Part shown: positions 1 through 10,697 of the stretch, one piece after another
Numbering within the stretch: the first letter of the stretch is position 1
Layout of the letters: each line of letters begins with the position of its first letter
Assembly: GCA_002077065.1 (NCBI GenBank)
Contig: NAJO01000067.1
Coordinates: 95,803 to 159,802 of the forward strand
DNA: 64,000 nt
Direction: 5' to 3'
Source of the DNA: Cryoendolithus antarcticus
Taxonomy: Eukaryota; Ascomycota; Dothideomycetes; Cladosporiales; Cladosporiaceae
Position numbers and translations under genes: made by a program
Notes under the pieces: generated by a model
The model's input: only the letters and a program-made list of their open reading frames with translations
The model's database searches: none
Told to the model about the DNA's origin: nothing

Positions 1-1
1 G

Positions 2-2620
2 CTGAAGGGTGCCCGTGAGCACCTGCAGCTGCTCGCGAAGGTCTTCGACCCAGAGCATGGCCGTCTGCCAGCAAATCTCGACGGCACCTCGGCTTCCATG
101 CAGAAGACCATCGACATCGCTCTTAAGCTCGAGTCCGCCGAGCAAGCCCTGCGCATGGCTACAGATCGTTGGTCTCGTGCCGAAGCCCAGCTCGAGAATC
201 TTCGCTCACAGCACACTGAAGATCTACAAGAAAACGACACTCGCCATCAATCCTCGAAGCGCGCATTATTAGAAGAGATGAACAGCAGTCAGGTTAATGC
301 CCGGAACTCGCCGTCGCATCTCCGTCGTGAGTGGACCGGCGAACGAGCAAAGACTTTCTCCCCTGGTAATGCTACGCCTGCATCGCATCAGCGACAGATG
401 AGTAACGCCACTGACCACTCAGCGCGTTCCGACCGGACAGTCGACACAGTGACGTTCAACACCCGGATGGATCTAGCTGGAGAACTCGAGCTCATGCAGA
501 ATCAGCTACAGATGTCTGAGATGCGCAATCGGCACTTGCAATCGCAGATCGATCGCAGTCCGACCAAGCCTGGCTACCAGCAAGAAGAGAGTCCCTCCGT
601 CCGGCGAGTGCAGAAGCTGGAGAGGGAGAACTTTCGCCTGCATGACATGCTCGACGACTCGGCGAAGAAGGTATCAGCGCTAGAGCAAAGCATTAGAAGT
701 GGTCAGCTGTCGCTGAAGGAGGTGCAGACCAAGAGTCATGAGGAACTGTACGACCTCATCAATTCGCAAGAGCAGTCTCGCCGCTCTTTGCTGACGACTC
801 ATAACGCTGCCGTGTCCGAGCTAGCAGATGCGAAGACGGCATTCGACGACATCAAGCAGCATAAGAGCGGCATCGAAGTCGACCTCCGCGACGCAAAGTC
901 AGAGCTCAGCGAGGTGAAGTACGAGCGCGAGCAAGAAGCCGCCAATCACTCCCAGCTCCTGCAAGAGTTCTCGGACATGCAATTCAAGCTCGACACCGAG
1001 GTCTCCAAGCTTCAGGACGTCGAAGCAAGTCTAGACATGTACAAAGCGCGTTCTGACGAGTACTTCGCCAAACTGGAGCAAGCTGAGATCGCGGTGCTGA
1101 AGGCATCTCGCGCTGAGCAATTCGCGAAATCGCAAGCGAGGGAAGCGGAAGACACTTGCGCGACGATCATGTCCGAGCGGAAGCAAATGGACATGATGGT
1201 GGAGGACCTGCAGCGGCAGACACAGCAGTACGAGGAGAAGCTCGAGGACCTGTCTGCGGACCTCGACGGCGCGTTGCAAGCTAAGAAGCGCCTGCAGAAC
1301 GAGCTCGAGGACTACCGATCCCAGCGCGCCATGGATCTGGAAGATAAGGAGACTTCAATGGAGCAGACGAGGAAGAAGTATCAGACTGAGCTCGCCACGA
1401 TGACAAATGAACTCGACATTGAGAGGGAGAGCGTTATCCATGCCAGAACCGAGAACGGCCGCCTGCGCGACGAGCTCGAAGATTTGCGAAACAAGTGCGA
1501 TGATGAAGTTCTCAACAGTTCTACCTGGGCAAAAGAGAAGTCAAGACTCGAAGTCGCATTGCAGTCTCTCTCCGACTCTCGCGACGAGGCAGTCACAGCA
1601 CACAATGACGCACAGTCCAAGATCGTCGACCTGTTGGGCCAAGTCCGCACCTTGAGGACTGATATCGACGAAGTCGTTGCCGAGCGCGAATTACTGGTTA
1701 AGGAGAAGAAGGGCATCGAGTCCCGGCTCGCTTCCGCAGCAGCCAGCCTTGAGGATCTGTCTTTGCATGGCTCGCCTGCGAAACGGAGCGCGGCGCATTC
1801 TGACAGGGAAGTCCTGGATTTGAAAACTAAGCTGGCACAGCAGGAAGACATCGCTTCGGCTGCTGTAGGCAAGATGCGCAGAGCTGAGTTGCTTGCCCAG
1901 GAAGTGCAGAAAGACATCACTGCTGAGCGACAGCGAGGTGTTGATCTGCATCGCGAGAAAGCTGCGTTGGAAAAGGGCGTCAAAGAGCTGCAGCTGCGAT
2001 GTGTGGATCTCGAGACGAAAGGGTACAGTACTGGGAGCGGCGATGTTCGTTTCCTGAACAGTCGCATTCAAGAAGTAAGCCTCCCTCCCCCTTCTTTTCA
2101 CCATCTCTTCCATCCCAGCTAACATCGCTCCCTCTAGCTCGAATCCACACTCGACTCCCTCGAGTCAACCCGCGCAACCGAATGCCGCAGCGTGCGGAAC
2201 GTAGATCGCACAGTCAAAGACCTACAATCGCAGATAACCCGCCGCGAGAAGTCCTCCCAGCTCCTCTCAGACGACTTATCAAAATCTCGCGAGAAAATCG
2301 ATCGCCTCCTCTCCACGATCGACGAACTACAAGCATCTGACTCCTCCGCCCAACTCTCTGCCAAGCGCGCTGAGCGTGAGCTCCGCGAAGAGAAGGAAGC
2401 TCGTCTTAGGCTGGAGCAAGAGCTCGAATCCCTCCGCGGGCTGCGCGTGGAGCGCGGCAGTGTGCGCGGGTCAGATCGCCTCGGTATCAGCGGGGGCTTA
2501 AGTGATTACGGCGGCGGTAGTCGACGAGGCAGCGGCGTGAGACCGCCGGGAAGCGCGAATGGAGAGGTGAAATTGGCGGTGCCGGAGAGGAAGAGCAGTT
2601 TGAGCAAGGGTTTTTTGTAG
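2..2620 (+). CDS. Class II myosin heavy chain, C-terminal tail (5' end outside window)
   Basis: The reading frame is already open at base 2, so the motor domain lies upstream. The visible 852 residues are almost entirely heptad-repeat coiled coil (many E/K/R/L/Q runs), broken by a Ser/Thr/Pro-rich hinge around residues 100-190. Exon 1 ends at 2074 and a 63-bp intron (2075-2137, GTAAGC..CTCTAG) joins in phase 0 to the last exon. The final stretch (VDRTVKDLQSQI, DRLLSTIDELQ, AERELREEKEARLRLE, then a Gly/Ser/Arg tail ending SLSKGFL) resembles, from memory, the tail end of fungal conventional myosin II (Myo2/MyoB type), which forms filaments at the contractile ring and septum. Other long coiled-coil proteins (Mlp/TPR, Uso1) are possible but the C-terminus fits myosin better. 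Partial at 5'. Confidence 0.75.
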
Positions 2621-2880
2621 GTAGTGGCGCATTTGGCGAATTGGCATTGGTCGGGGGTGGGGCGGGGACGCGAAAGCGGAGGGAAAGGGGACGGGGGGCG
2701 GGGGTGGGAAGTGAGGCGTTTTTGTGATGGCCCGCATGGTGAGATTATCGTGGCAGGCAGACCACTGGGATGGGGATGGATATCTTGTGCATTTTGTGCA
2801 GTGTCTCGTAGTAGATTCGGCTTGATCATTCGACTCGTCCTTCAACTTCATGAAGGTACACACTTTGGTGAGGAGGCCAC

Positions 2881-4188
2881 TCAACTCCCAATCAACGCCC
2901 TCACAACCAACCCCACGCCCACAATTCCCACCACAGTAGCCACCAACAACGCCTCGCCCTCCCACGTCCAGCCCAGGTACGCGGCCAGCCCAACAATAAC
3001 CTCCAGCCGTCTCGCCACAGCCCGCCGCTCATTCCAATCCTTCTTCACCTTGAACGGTGCCTCCGCGCCCACGGCAGGCTCCAACTCAATACTAAAAGCC
3101 AGCGCCACAGGCCTGTGATCACTACTCGGCTGGACTGGCAGCGCGGTGTAGGAAGCTATCCTAGGATTAGAGGAGGGAAGGTAGAGGATGCGATCACACC
3201 AGCTCGGCACTCTATGCCTCGCCCAGGCATCGGATCCCGGTTCCTCTGGCTTGCTGCCCTTACCCACCGACTGAGCCGCGGGGTGCGCCTGCGCGGAAGC
3301 GGAGTACTTGTATGTAGGATTAAAGGTCACGAGGGACTCGGTGAGGTTGTGCAGGGTTCGATGGGCGAGGCGTTCGCGGGTTAGTTGGTCGGAAGCCAGG
3401 AGGGACTGGAAGGTGTGGGTTGCTGACAAGGGTGAGGGCCAGGTTTGGTGATCCGAGGGTCGGGGAGAGGTAGAGGAGGTGCGGTAGTTGAGGTCGCCGG
3501 CGAGGAAGATGTGGGAGGGTGGGGAGAAGAGGGAGGATATTGATGAAGAGGAGGTCGTGGGGTCTTTGGAGGAGGGCGAGGAGGCTTCGCCAAGAAGGGG
3601 TGCGGACTCTTCCATTGAGGTGTCCTGAGAAGGGGAGGAGACCTCGCGAGTAAAGACTAGTCCCTCGCATATACTCTTCCAGTCTTCGTTTCGCCTCTCC
3701 ACCTCCCCTTCCCCTGCCGCCAGATGCGCACTCACAAATGTCACCGGCACAACCTCCTCATCCTCCCCCACCACCCCCAACCTAGCCCCAACGGCGCCCT
3801 TATTCCCCATCTCCCACACCCCAACGCCCACCCCCGCCGTCTCAATCCACCTTACCCTCTCCCTAACATCCCTCCTCACGAAAACCATCAACCCTGTCAT
3901 ACCCACATTCTGCGCCAACAGCGTCTCGTACTCAACGCCATCCTCGAATCGCGCTGCAACAGCGCGTTGCACGACGTTTGAGAGGCGGGAGAAGTATGGT
4001 GTAAGGTAGGCGGCGCCGAGGAAGCTGTAGCCGAGGGGAGCGAGTTCTTGCAGGCAGAGGACTATGAGGTCTGGCGGGATGGGGGAGGGAGTTGGGGGGT
4101 CGGAGAAGAGGGCGGAGGCGAGGTGGGTGAGGGAGGGGAGGGTGCGGGCAGTGTTGAAGGTTGTTATGTAGATGGATAGGTTGGACAT
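2881..4188 (-). CDS. Inositol polyphosphate 5-phosphatase (IPPc domain) with C-terminal membrane anchor
   Basis: This is a single-exon 435-residue protein. The endonuclease/exonuclease/phosphatase fold signatures of inositol 5-phosphatases appear in order: CLQELAP (45-51, metal-binding Glu), MGNKGAVG (127-134), FVSAHLAAG (151-159), GDLNYR (231-236), FNPTYKY (289-295), RVPSWCDRIL (326-335) and SSDHRPV (355-361, catalytic Asp-His). It should remove the 5-phosphate from phosphoinositides or inositol phosphates. A hydrophobic segment at about 412-431 near the very C-terminus suggests tail anchoring to an internal membrane. A low-complexity Ser/Pro/Thr insert sits at about 184-225. There is no SAC1 domain, so it is not a synaptojanin-type enzyme. 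It is divergent from the RTA1-like gene across a 658-bp gap. Confidence 0.87.
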   Translation of the reverse strand: MSNLSIYITTFNTARTLPSLTHLASALFSDPPTPSPIPPDLIVLCLQELAPLGYSFLGAAYLTPYFSRLSNVVQRAVAARFEDGVEYETLLAQNVGMTGLMVFVRRDVRERVRWIETAGVGVGVWEMGNKGAVGARLGVVGEDEEVVPVTFVSAHLAAGEGEVERRNEDWKSICEGLVFTREVSSPSQDTSMEESAPLLGEASSPSSKDPTTSSSSISSLFSPPSHIFLAGDLNYRTSSTSPRPSDHQTWPSPLSATHTFQSLLASDQLTRERLAHRTLHNLTESLVTFNPTYKYSASAQAHPAAQSVGKGSKPEEPGSDAWARHRVPSWCDRILYLPSSNPRIASYTALPVQPSSDHRPVALAFSIELEPAVGAEAPFKVKKDWNERRAVARRLEVIVGLAAYLGWTWEGEALLVATVVGIVGVGLVVRALIGS

Positions 4189-4846
4189 GGTTTGATTGAC
4201 CTACTGTCTTTCTGCATCAGGATACGACTGCTGGTGATATTCGATTGTCGAGCTGTCAGTCTGAGAGCTTGGAAGCTACGTCACTTACCGCGATCACGGC
4301 ATGGAAGATGAAAGTGTCGACCATCCACGCCTTGTGCTTCTTCTCGAGCACTCTACGTTCCGCGATATTCGCCATCGACCTTGGAAGAGTTCAATTTGGA
4401 CCTCACGCAATTGTCTAGCAGTCTCCACGACTCTGGACGATGAGACAGCGCAGCCCATACGGAGCAACGGCACCTCGACACCCCCTGTCCTCCGCTCGAA
4501 CATCGCGCCGTCCCTTGACAGATAACGTCCGCCCCACGCACTTCACAGATCCTCCTACCAAGCCCTCTTCCGCTCCCGTACCACGCGGCAAAATCACATC
4601 GCTTAGTACAAAATGCTTCCTCGCTTGCAAGCATCTCACGGAAGCGCGCAAGCGATCGCATTTTCCGCACCCGTACTGCGCATCTCGTTTGCAGATGAGG
4701 AGCCCGAGTGCTTGGAACCTCGTGTCGGCGTAGATCTATAGTGGCTGTTGGCCTGCCGCCGAATATCACCGGTAAGTATTGTGTTCCCTCCGTCTCTTTC
4801 ACGACAGCAACATTCTTGTGGCTTGCAGATCCAGGCCACCATCATC
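4189..4846. promoter_or_regulatory. Divergent intergenic region, 5-phosphatase / RTA1-like gene
   Basis: This 658-bp gap separates two divergently transcribed genes and must hold both promoters. A candidate 5'-UTR intron of the RTA1-like gene lies at 4772-4828: GTAAGT donor, CTTGCAG acceptor, 19 bp before the chosen ATG. No coding sequence here could be supported. Confidence 0.4.
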
Positions 4847-5989
4847 ATGGCGTCTCTTCTCTTCACGTTAGTGGCCCATGCTGTACTAGAGCCCAGACAA
4901 AAAGACAACTACACCGAGACGAAGAATTGGCGCGACTCTTGCACAAAGGCGACGTGCGATCTGAAGTACTCGTACTGGGGTTACATACCCTCGATAGTAG
5001 CTAACAGCATCTTTGCCGCGCTGTTTGGGATATCGCTACTGGGTTTCTTGGTACAAGCAGCGATATGTCGGAAGCGCTTTTGGGGCTTCAGCTTCGCTAT
5101 GAGCGCTGGTTCGTTCCTCGAAGTGCTGGGCTATATCGGCAGGATCGTCTCGTTCTCGAACCCGTTCAACGAGAATGGCTTTCTGATACAGATCGTCTGC
5201 TTGACAATCGGTGCGCCAGCATCCCTCTCCACATCAATGCTGGCCTTACTGACAAGACCATAGCCCCCGCCTTCTACGCAGCAGCCATCTACTTCTGTCT
5301 CCGCAGCATCATCCTAACCTTCGGACCCGCCAACTCCCGCCTTCCCGCGACCTGGTACCCCCGGATCTTCATCCCCTGCGATGTCGTCTCTTTACTACTT
5401 CAAGCAGGCGGCGGAGGCTGGGCAAGCATAGCCTCGCACTCCGGCCACTCGGCCGCAGGAGGGAACCACATTATGCAAGCTGGTCTAGCCTTCCAGGTGC
5501 TGACGTTGCTGATCTTCATTATACTGGCTAGTGACTTTACGTTCAAGACGTACTCGCGGTACAAGAAACTCGGCCGCGGCGGCATTCGATCAAACGCACA
5601 ACGACCTCCGCAAGAGCCGGAAATTCCAGCTCTTCCTCTGCGCTCTCTGCTTCGCAACTCTCTGCATCTTCACGCGCAGCGTCTACCGCGTAGCAGAGCT
5701 GAGTGAAGGCTGGACCGGCCGGCTGATCAAGACGCAAAGCTACTTCATCGGATTGGAAGGTGCGATTGTGAGCGCTGGCGTACTGGCACTGAACATCTTT
5801 CATCCCGGATTTTGCTTTGGAGAGGGATGGGATGTGGAGAAGGCTGCTACTGGTGGGAGGAGGGAGAGGAAGGGGAGGAAATGGTTTGGGAGGAAGGGAG
5901 AGCAGTCTGAGACCGAGGCGGAGAGGAGCGGTGGAAGTTCTGATGGAGAGATCTTCGGAGAGGAGAGAGAGGTCAGGGAGAAGGTGTGA
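4847..5989 (+). pseudogene. RTA1-like multi-pass membrane protein with an apparent +1 frameshift
   Basis: Exon 1 (4847-5210) starts at MASLLFT. A 53-bp intron (5211-5263) restores the family motif CLTIAPAFYAAAIYF. Several hydrophobic segments follow the RTA1 family pattern: YIPSIVANSIFAALFGISLL, SFLEVLGYIGR, the CLTIAPAF helix, CDVVSLLLQAGGGG, FQVLTLLIFIILASDF, FLCALCFATLCIFTRSVYR and a last helix ending NIFHPGFCF. RTA1-type proteins are 7-TM membrane proteins tied to resistance to lipid-like toxic compounds. The frame in use up to about 5575 (SRYKKLGRG) reads on as non-family sequence, while the next frame carries AFDQTHNDLRKSRKF and the rest of the family to the stop at 5987. One surplus base in the GC-rich run at 5573-5586 would explain this. 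It is either a real disabling indel or a base-calling or assembly error. No intron resolves it. Confidence 0.72.
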
Positions 5990-6432
5990 GAGTTGGGTTG
6001 GCTTGGGTGTGGTTCCGAAGGGATTGAGCATTTCACATGGTCTTCAAGGCTGGCGGATAGACTTCTTTCACGGCATATATCGAGGAGTCTGTGGGAGCGC
6101 GTGGCGCTGAGAAATGATATATACATCATCAGCTGCTCCGAGCCGACGAATACAGCGATGTAGTCTCGTTGCACGTCGTATCAATGCGTGTAATACTTGA
6201 CCGTCTTGAAACAGCCCACCAAAGTCCTAGCGGGGCACGGCAACATACAAAATACCTGTACATTCGAGAACTTTCCCAGGCCTTGTCACATGTCCATCTC
6301 CATTCACCGTTGTCGCACTGTACGCTCCTTCACCCCATTCATTACACTTCTGTGGCTTTTCCACCTGATCAGAGGTCACCGTACTGCAGCCCAATCCCCA
6401 TCTCCGACGCTTCGCAACCATTCCGGTCCGCA
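5990..6432. other. Intergenic region, RTA1-like to CDC37
   Basis: This 443-bp gap between two co-oriented genes contains the RTA1-like 3' UTR and the CDC37 promoter/5' UTR. The reading frame of CDC37 is open upstream from 6169, but the conserved N-terminus starts at 6433, so nothing here is called coding. Confidence 0.4.
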
Positions 6433-8004
6433 ATGCCTATCAATTACAGCAAATGGGACGCCCTCGAGCTCTCCGACGATAGCGACATTGAGGTCCACCC
6501 TAACGTCGACAAGCGATCCTTCATCCGCGCGAAACAGAACCAGATACATCAGCAACGGCATGAGCGGAAGGGCAGGATAGCTACGTTAAGGTATGAGAGG
6601 ATCATCAACGAAGGACTCTTGGGGAGGATCGGGGAATTGGTAAAACAGCTGGATGAGCAGAGGGGAAAGTATGCAGAGGGAAAGGGAGAGGAGGTGGATG
6701 AAGGCGTCTTCGAGGCATTGGTCGAAGTCACGAGTGATGCGAGTCTAGGCGAGGATTCCCCACCACGGGCACCAGAAGGCGTACACAAGAACGAGCAGCA
6801 GCCGAAGTACAGTCAGATGCTCGGCGCACTGGTAGACCAGGTGAAACTCGAGGTCGATAAGTCCAAGTCTCAGGGCTCAGCACGGCACGAAGCGTATGTG
6901 CAGGAGGTGCGAAGTCATTTGGAGAAGGTGCAAAGCCTGCAGAAGGATCTTGAGGTCGAGCTACGACGGCTGGAGAAAGAGGAGGGCGACAAGATCACAA
7001 GTGATAGCATACACGAGGGGTTTAGTATCAGCCAGGTCAGCAAGGAGAAGGCGAGTGTTGTGCAACCTGAGCTGCTGAACCCGAAACGAAGTCCTGCAGA
7101 AGACGGAGCAGCTACATCGGGCGCAGAAGCAGACATCGAAGACGGTGACATCGACGCTGCGGCCGGAGAAGACGAAGATATTCAAGCCTCGCCCACGGCA
7201 AAGAGGTTTGGCAAGATCCCCTACGGCGACTACACAGCCTCCCTGCAGTTCATCATCTCCAATCCACAGATCCTCATCGAGAAAGAAACCGACGGCTTGC
7301 TAGTCGAAGCCTTCAACGCCCAATCGCAAGCCACCTCGAAAAAAGACGAAGACTACGCCCGGACCTGCGTTCACCAAGCACTACTACTACAATACTGTCG
7401 CCAGCTTGGCAAAGACGGCGTGAGATTGTTCTTCCAGCGCGTGCAGACGTCGGGACACAAGGCAAGGAAGTTGTTTCTGGATGATGTGAATAGCACGTAT
7501 GCGCGGATACGCACGCGCACGGCAGAGCTGAAGAAGGAGAGTGAGGAGGAAGGAGGCGATCGGGAGCAAATCCAACTCCACGCCGTGGATTCAGGGACAT
7601 CAATCAACATCCTCACACCTCCGCCTATGGCGCAGTGCACGACGGACGACGAGCGCGCCGCACGAGAAGTCTTCGACACCTTCCCACCTGGTTTGCAACG
7701 CGCGCTGGAGAGCGGGAGTTTGGAAAAAGTCAACGTGGTTTTAGGCAAGATGAGCGTGAGTGAGGCGGAGATTGTTGTGGATCAACTGGGCGGGGCAGGG
7801 ATGTTGAGTATGGAGGAGGGGGTTATTGATGCTACGACTGAGGAGGGGAGAAAGGTTGTTGAGGAGATCGAGAGGGGGAAGAAGATGCCTAGCCGCGTGG
7901 AGGAGGTGGGTGATGAGGAGATGGAGGGTCAGACAGGAGCTGGGGCTGGGGAGGCGAACAGGGAGGACGAGAGGGAGGTGTTGATGGTTGATGAGGTGGA
8001 CTAG
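6433..8004 (+). CDS. CDC37: Hsp90 co-chaperone Cdc37 (kinase-client adaptor)
   Basis: This is a single-exon 523-residue protein. The start is fixed by the hallmark Cdc37 N-terminus MPINYSKWDALELSDDSD, in which Ser14 matches the conserved CK2-phosphorylated serine that controls kinase-client loading. It is followed by HPNVDKRSFIRAKQNQIHQQR and a long N-terminal coiled coil. A middle acidic linker (about 285-320) precedes the Hsp90-binding region, beginning with FGKIPYGDYTASLQFI and continuing through the helical CVHQALLLQYCRQLGKDGVRLFFQRV block. The C-terminal domain contains DTFPPGLQRALESGSLEKVN and ends in an acidic tail. Length and order match fungal Cdc37. It acts in the cytosol, bringing protein kinases to Hsp90. 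Confidence 0.95.
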   Translation: MPINYSKWDALELSDDSDIEVHPNVDKRSFIRAKQNQIHQQRHERKGRIATLRYERIINEGLLGRIGELVKQLDEQRGKYAEGKGEEVDEGVFEALVEVTSDASLGEDSPPRAPEGVHKNEQQPKYSQMLGALVDQVKLEVDKSKSQGSARHEAYVQEVRSHLEKVQSLQKDLEVELRRLEKEEGDKITSDSIHEGFSISQVSKEKASVVQPELLNPKRSPAEDGAATSGAEADIEDGDIDAAAGEDEDIQASPTAKRFGKIPYGDYTASLQFIISNPQILIEKETDGLLVEAFNAQSQATSKKDEDYARTCVHQALLLQYCRQLGKDGVRLFFQRVQTSGHKARKLFLDDVNSTYARIRTRTAELKKESEEEGGDREQIQLHAVDSGTSINILTPPPMAQCTTDDERAAREVFDTFPPGLQRALESGSLEKVNVVLGKMSVSEAEIVVDQLGGAGMLSMEEGVIDATTEEGRKVVEEIERGKKMPSRVEEVGDEEMEGQTGAGAGEANREDEREVLMVDEVD

Positions 8005-8954
8005 ACGATGCGTATGAGGTGGTGTTCTGGGACTGCACATCGGGACTTGGCGGATGGAGCTGGCTCCGGCAAGACAACGGTCAAAGAGTGGAGACACGAT
8101 GACGAAGGTTTGCTCGCGCACTTCAACATCACGAACACTGCTTCCTCGTCTATCCTCCATCCACACATCGCCTCAAACCCACACGACCGCCTGACCGATC
8201 GCCCTCTCATTACTCAAATACCTCGGCCGCGGCGGACCAAGAACCCGACTTGTACGAAATATCGCAGCAACCGCAACATGGAGCCAGCAGTCTACCTCTG
8301 GGCATGGTTCGAGACCAAGATTCTGAAGAAGAAGGATATGAGCGTGGTTGCGAAGCCGGATCAGAGCGCTGAGAAGGAGCCGAAGAGACCTGCTTTGCGC
8401 TAGTCAGGATGGAGTACGATCTGGTATGAAGCGAGAGGAGAGTAGAGCGCAGGGCATGGCTGTTCGTCATTGGCAAGAGCAGTGTGAGTGTGTCCTGGCG
8501 CTGGAGCAGGTCATGCCGGCGCTGACACATGCCCCGAGGCCTCGAACTTGCGCAGACGATCGAGCCCGAAAGCTGCACATCTTCAAGATTGTGTATGTAG
8601 CACAACAACATTCGAATTTGGCACTGAGAAGCTCTTGGCACGTTTCGGCTGAAGAGGTCATTGGGTGCGTACTCTCGACAGCGGACGAAGCAGAAGCCAG
8701 ACATCGATGCTGACCTTCGGCAGTGTAAAGTATATCCCCATATGTCCGCAACTCGAAGACGTCCTCACAATGTTCTTCCCTGTGTATATCTCGCATTTCC
8801 CCAGAGTGAGAAATGTAAGTCTGTATCTGCTTGTCAGTCTCTACTTCAACTCTTCTACTCGATCAAGTCTCATTGTCCACTTGCAGTATCTCACTCAAAA
8901 AAATTCAGCTCAGACCAGAGACAAGGTCGCATCGACACCCGCGCAATCAACACG
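8005..8954. other. Intergenic region, CDC37 to F-box-like locus
   Basis: This 950-bp gap contains only short unsupported reading frames. One of 41 codons (8278-8403, MEPAVYLWAWFETKIL...) has a plausible membrane-proximal look, but no family is recognised and it is not called. The stretch 8811-8893 (GTAAGT..TTGCAG) could be a 5'-UTR intron of the next gene. Confidence 0.3.
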
Positions 8955-10697
8955 ATGGCCACTGATACCATCGCCACCGGCACCATCGCCACCGAAAGCA
9001 TGGCCACCAATATCGCAACCCCCCATACCACGCCTCCCGCGACCGCTACTCCCAATCCCGAAGCCAATCTCGGTGCCCTTCCCCAAGAAATCAAAGAGAG
9101 AATCTTCGACCAACTCATGCTCGATCCCGGCTTCGCTCCGTCACGCAAATTGTACGCCTGTGCCGTGGACTCCAGCACAAGACTTCGACCCCTCGCCTCC
9201 TGGGCGAACTTTGCTCGTGTCAAGCGCAAGTTTCATGCTTCCGCCGACCGCTGGCTGCAGGACACGCATGAGCTCGTGCTAGTGAAGATCCGATGGAGAA
9301 AGCTGGTGGAGTATCTGGATGATTGCCGGACGAAGGATACGGAGTTCATCAGTAGTACTAAGCAGGCGCTTGCATTCGAGAGGAGGGGAATGGCGGCAAC
9401 GACTGTTGAGATCACGGGTCCTGTAGATAGTCACGCGCCTCTGGTGGCATTCGTATCCGAGCCGAAGTCCCTCGACAAGTTCTACGCGATCGTACCTCCG
9501 GTCACTGGACAGATCGTCAACGCTCGCCACGTATACTCGTCGGCTACGCCCTAGTTCAGAATGCCGGTGCTCGCGATGAACGCGAGGAGTAGCGGGATGA
9601 GGCTGCGCTTCGCAGTGCGACTGTCGCACATACCGCGAAAGCGAATGTCTGCTGAGAGGCAGCACAGTCTGCTGCGCCCCTTGCAGAGCATTATTGCGGA
9701 TGGCATGGACTTCACCATCGAGGGAGGCGTTTGCGATCGACCCCATGCCGATGCGGTCACGTTGATGCTGTATGGCGGCTTTTTGAAAGTATCTGAGAGT
9801 ATCAGCTCGCCGATCGTTAGGCTGTGGGACTACGTGACCATCTTGTCAAAGTGCAAGGACATGGTTGACGAGGATATCGCCAACGGTCGCGAGCGCGCCG
9901 CACTTGCCTGGTTAAACCGGATTGCAGACTGCGAGTTCGCGAGATTCATCTCGGACTTCAGTACTCTCTGGGATCCTCAGCTTCCAGCACAAGATGTCCT
10001 GGCTGCGCTGACACTGCTTCAGTACGATTTGAGCCGCACCTGTACGTACTTGCACCTCCGTCTCGATCTTCCGGAAACGCGCATCACGGATCAAGCGATG
10101 TTCGCGTTACGCAACGAAGCGCCGACGGCAACAGCTCTAGGTGGTGGATGGCTCGCATTGTGTCAGTCGCATCGTCAGCTCGCGTTCGAGACGAAGATGC
10201 ACGCATATCACATGATACTGCTGTGCCGCGATTTTGACCGGCCAGGTCTTCTCATGAGGCGATGCAAGGAGGGAGAATCAGCGCGCCGTATCCAGCAGGG
10301 CTTGGTAGTCAATTGGCCGGCGCAATTCGATCAGTGGGCGCTGATGAACCCTCATGCCGATTTTGATCTGAACTATATCCGTTCGGAGACCCTCTGGCCG
10401 GTGATTCAGAAGTCTAGTGTATTCACGCTGGGGCCTATGAGCTTCAATTTGCATAAGAATGTGGTGAGTGAGCGAGGACAGTATCGCAGGTGGTGGGATG
10501 TTGATCTGTTGCGCAAGCACGGATGGGGGCTTGAGTCGATCGGTGAGGGAATCGAGTATCTTGTCAAGATCACAGAGTCGCTACAGCTTGTTGAGGTAGT
10601 GCCTACGCTAGACGCGAAGAATACCACAGACTCTGCGCCAGCAACCTCAAGCTACGCATGGGGAGAGGTTCGCGAGCCAGTGAATGCGCAGAGATAA
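8955..10697 (+). pseudogene. F-box-like hypothetical protein interrupted by one in-frame TAG
   Basis: The frame opens at ATG 8955 with a Thr/Ala-rich leader (repeated IAT/MAT) and an F-box-like segment, LGALPQEIKERIFDQLML. It runs 199 codons to TAG at 9552-9554, then stays open in the same frame for 381 further codons to TAA at 10695. The downstream part (SHIPRKRM, ADGMDFTIEGGV, DYVTILSKCKDMVDEDIANG, RRWWDVDLLRKHGWGLE) reads as normal globular protein with its own ATG at 9561. I interpret the locus as one 580-codon gene of the expanded, poorly characterised F-box-like families of dothideomycetes, broken by a recent nonsense change. Alternatives are two adjacent genes, stop-codon readthrough or a sequencing error. 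F-box proteins recruit substrates to SCF ubiquitin ligases. The family call is weak. Confidence 0.5.

Noticed and set aside
1381..2067. 228-codon minus-strand frame
   Set aside because: Antisense to the myosin tail; Ser/Arg-rich composition is typical of the reverse of coiled-coil codons.
8278..8403. 41-codon frame MEPAVYLWAWFETKIL
   Set aside because: Too short and without recognisable family; no splice context found to join it to another exon.
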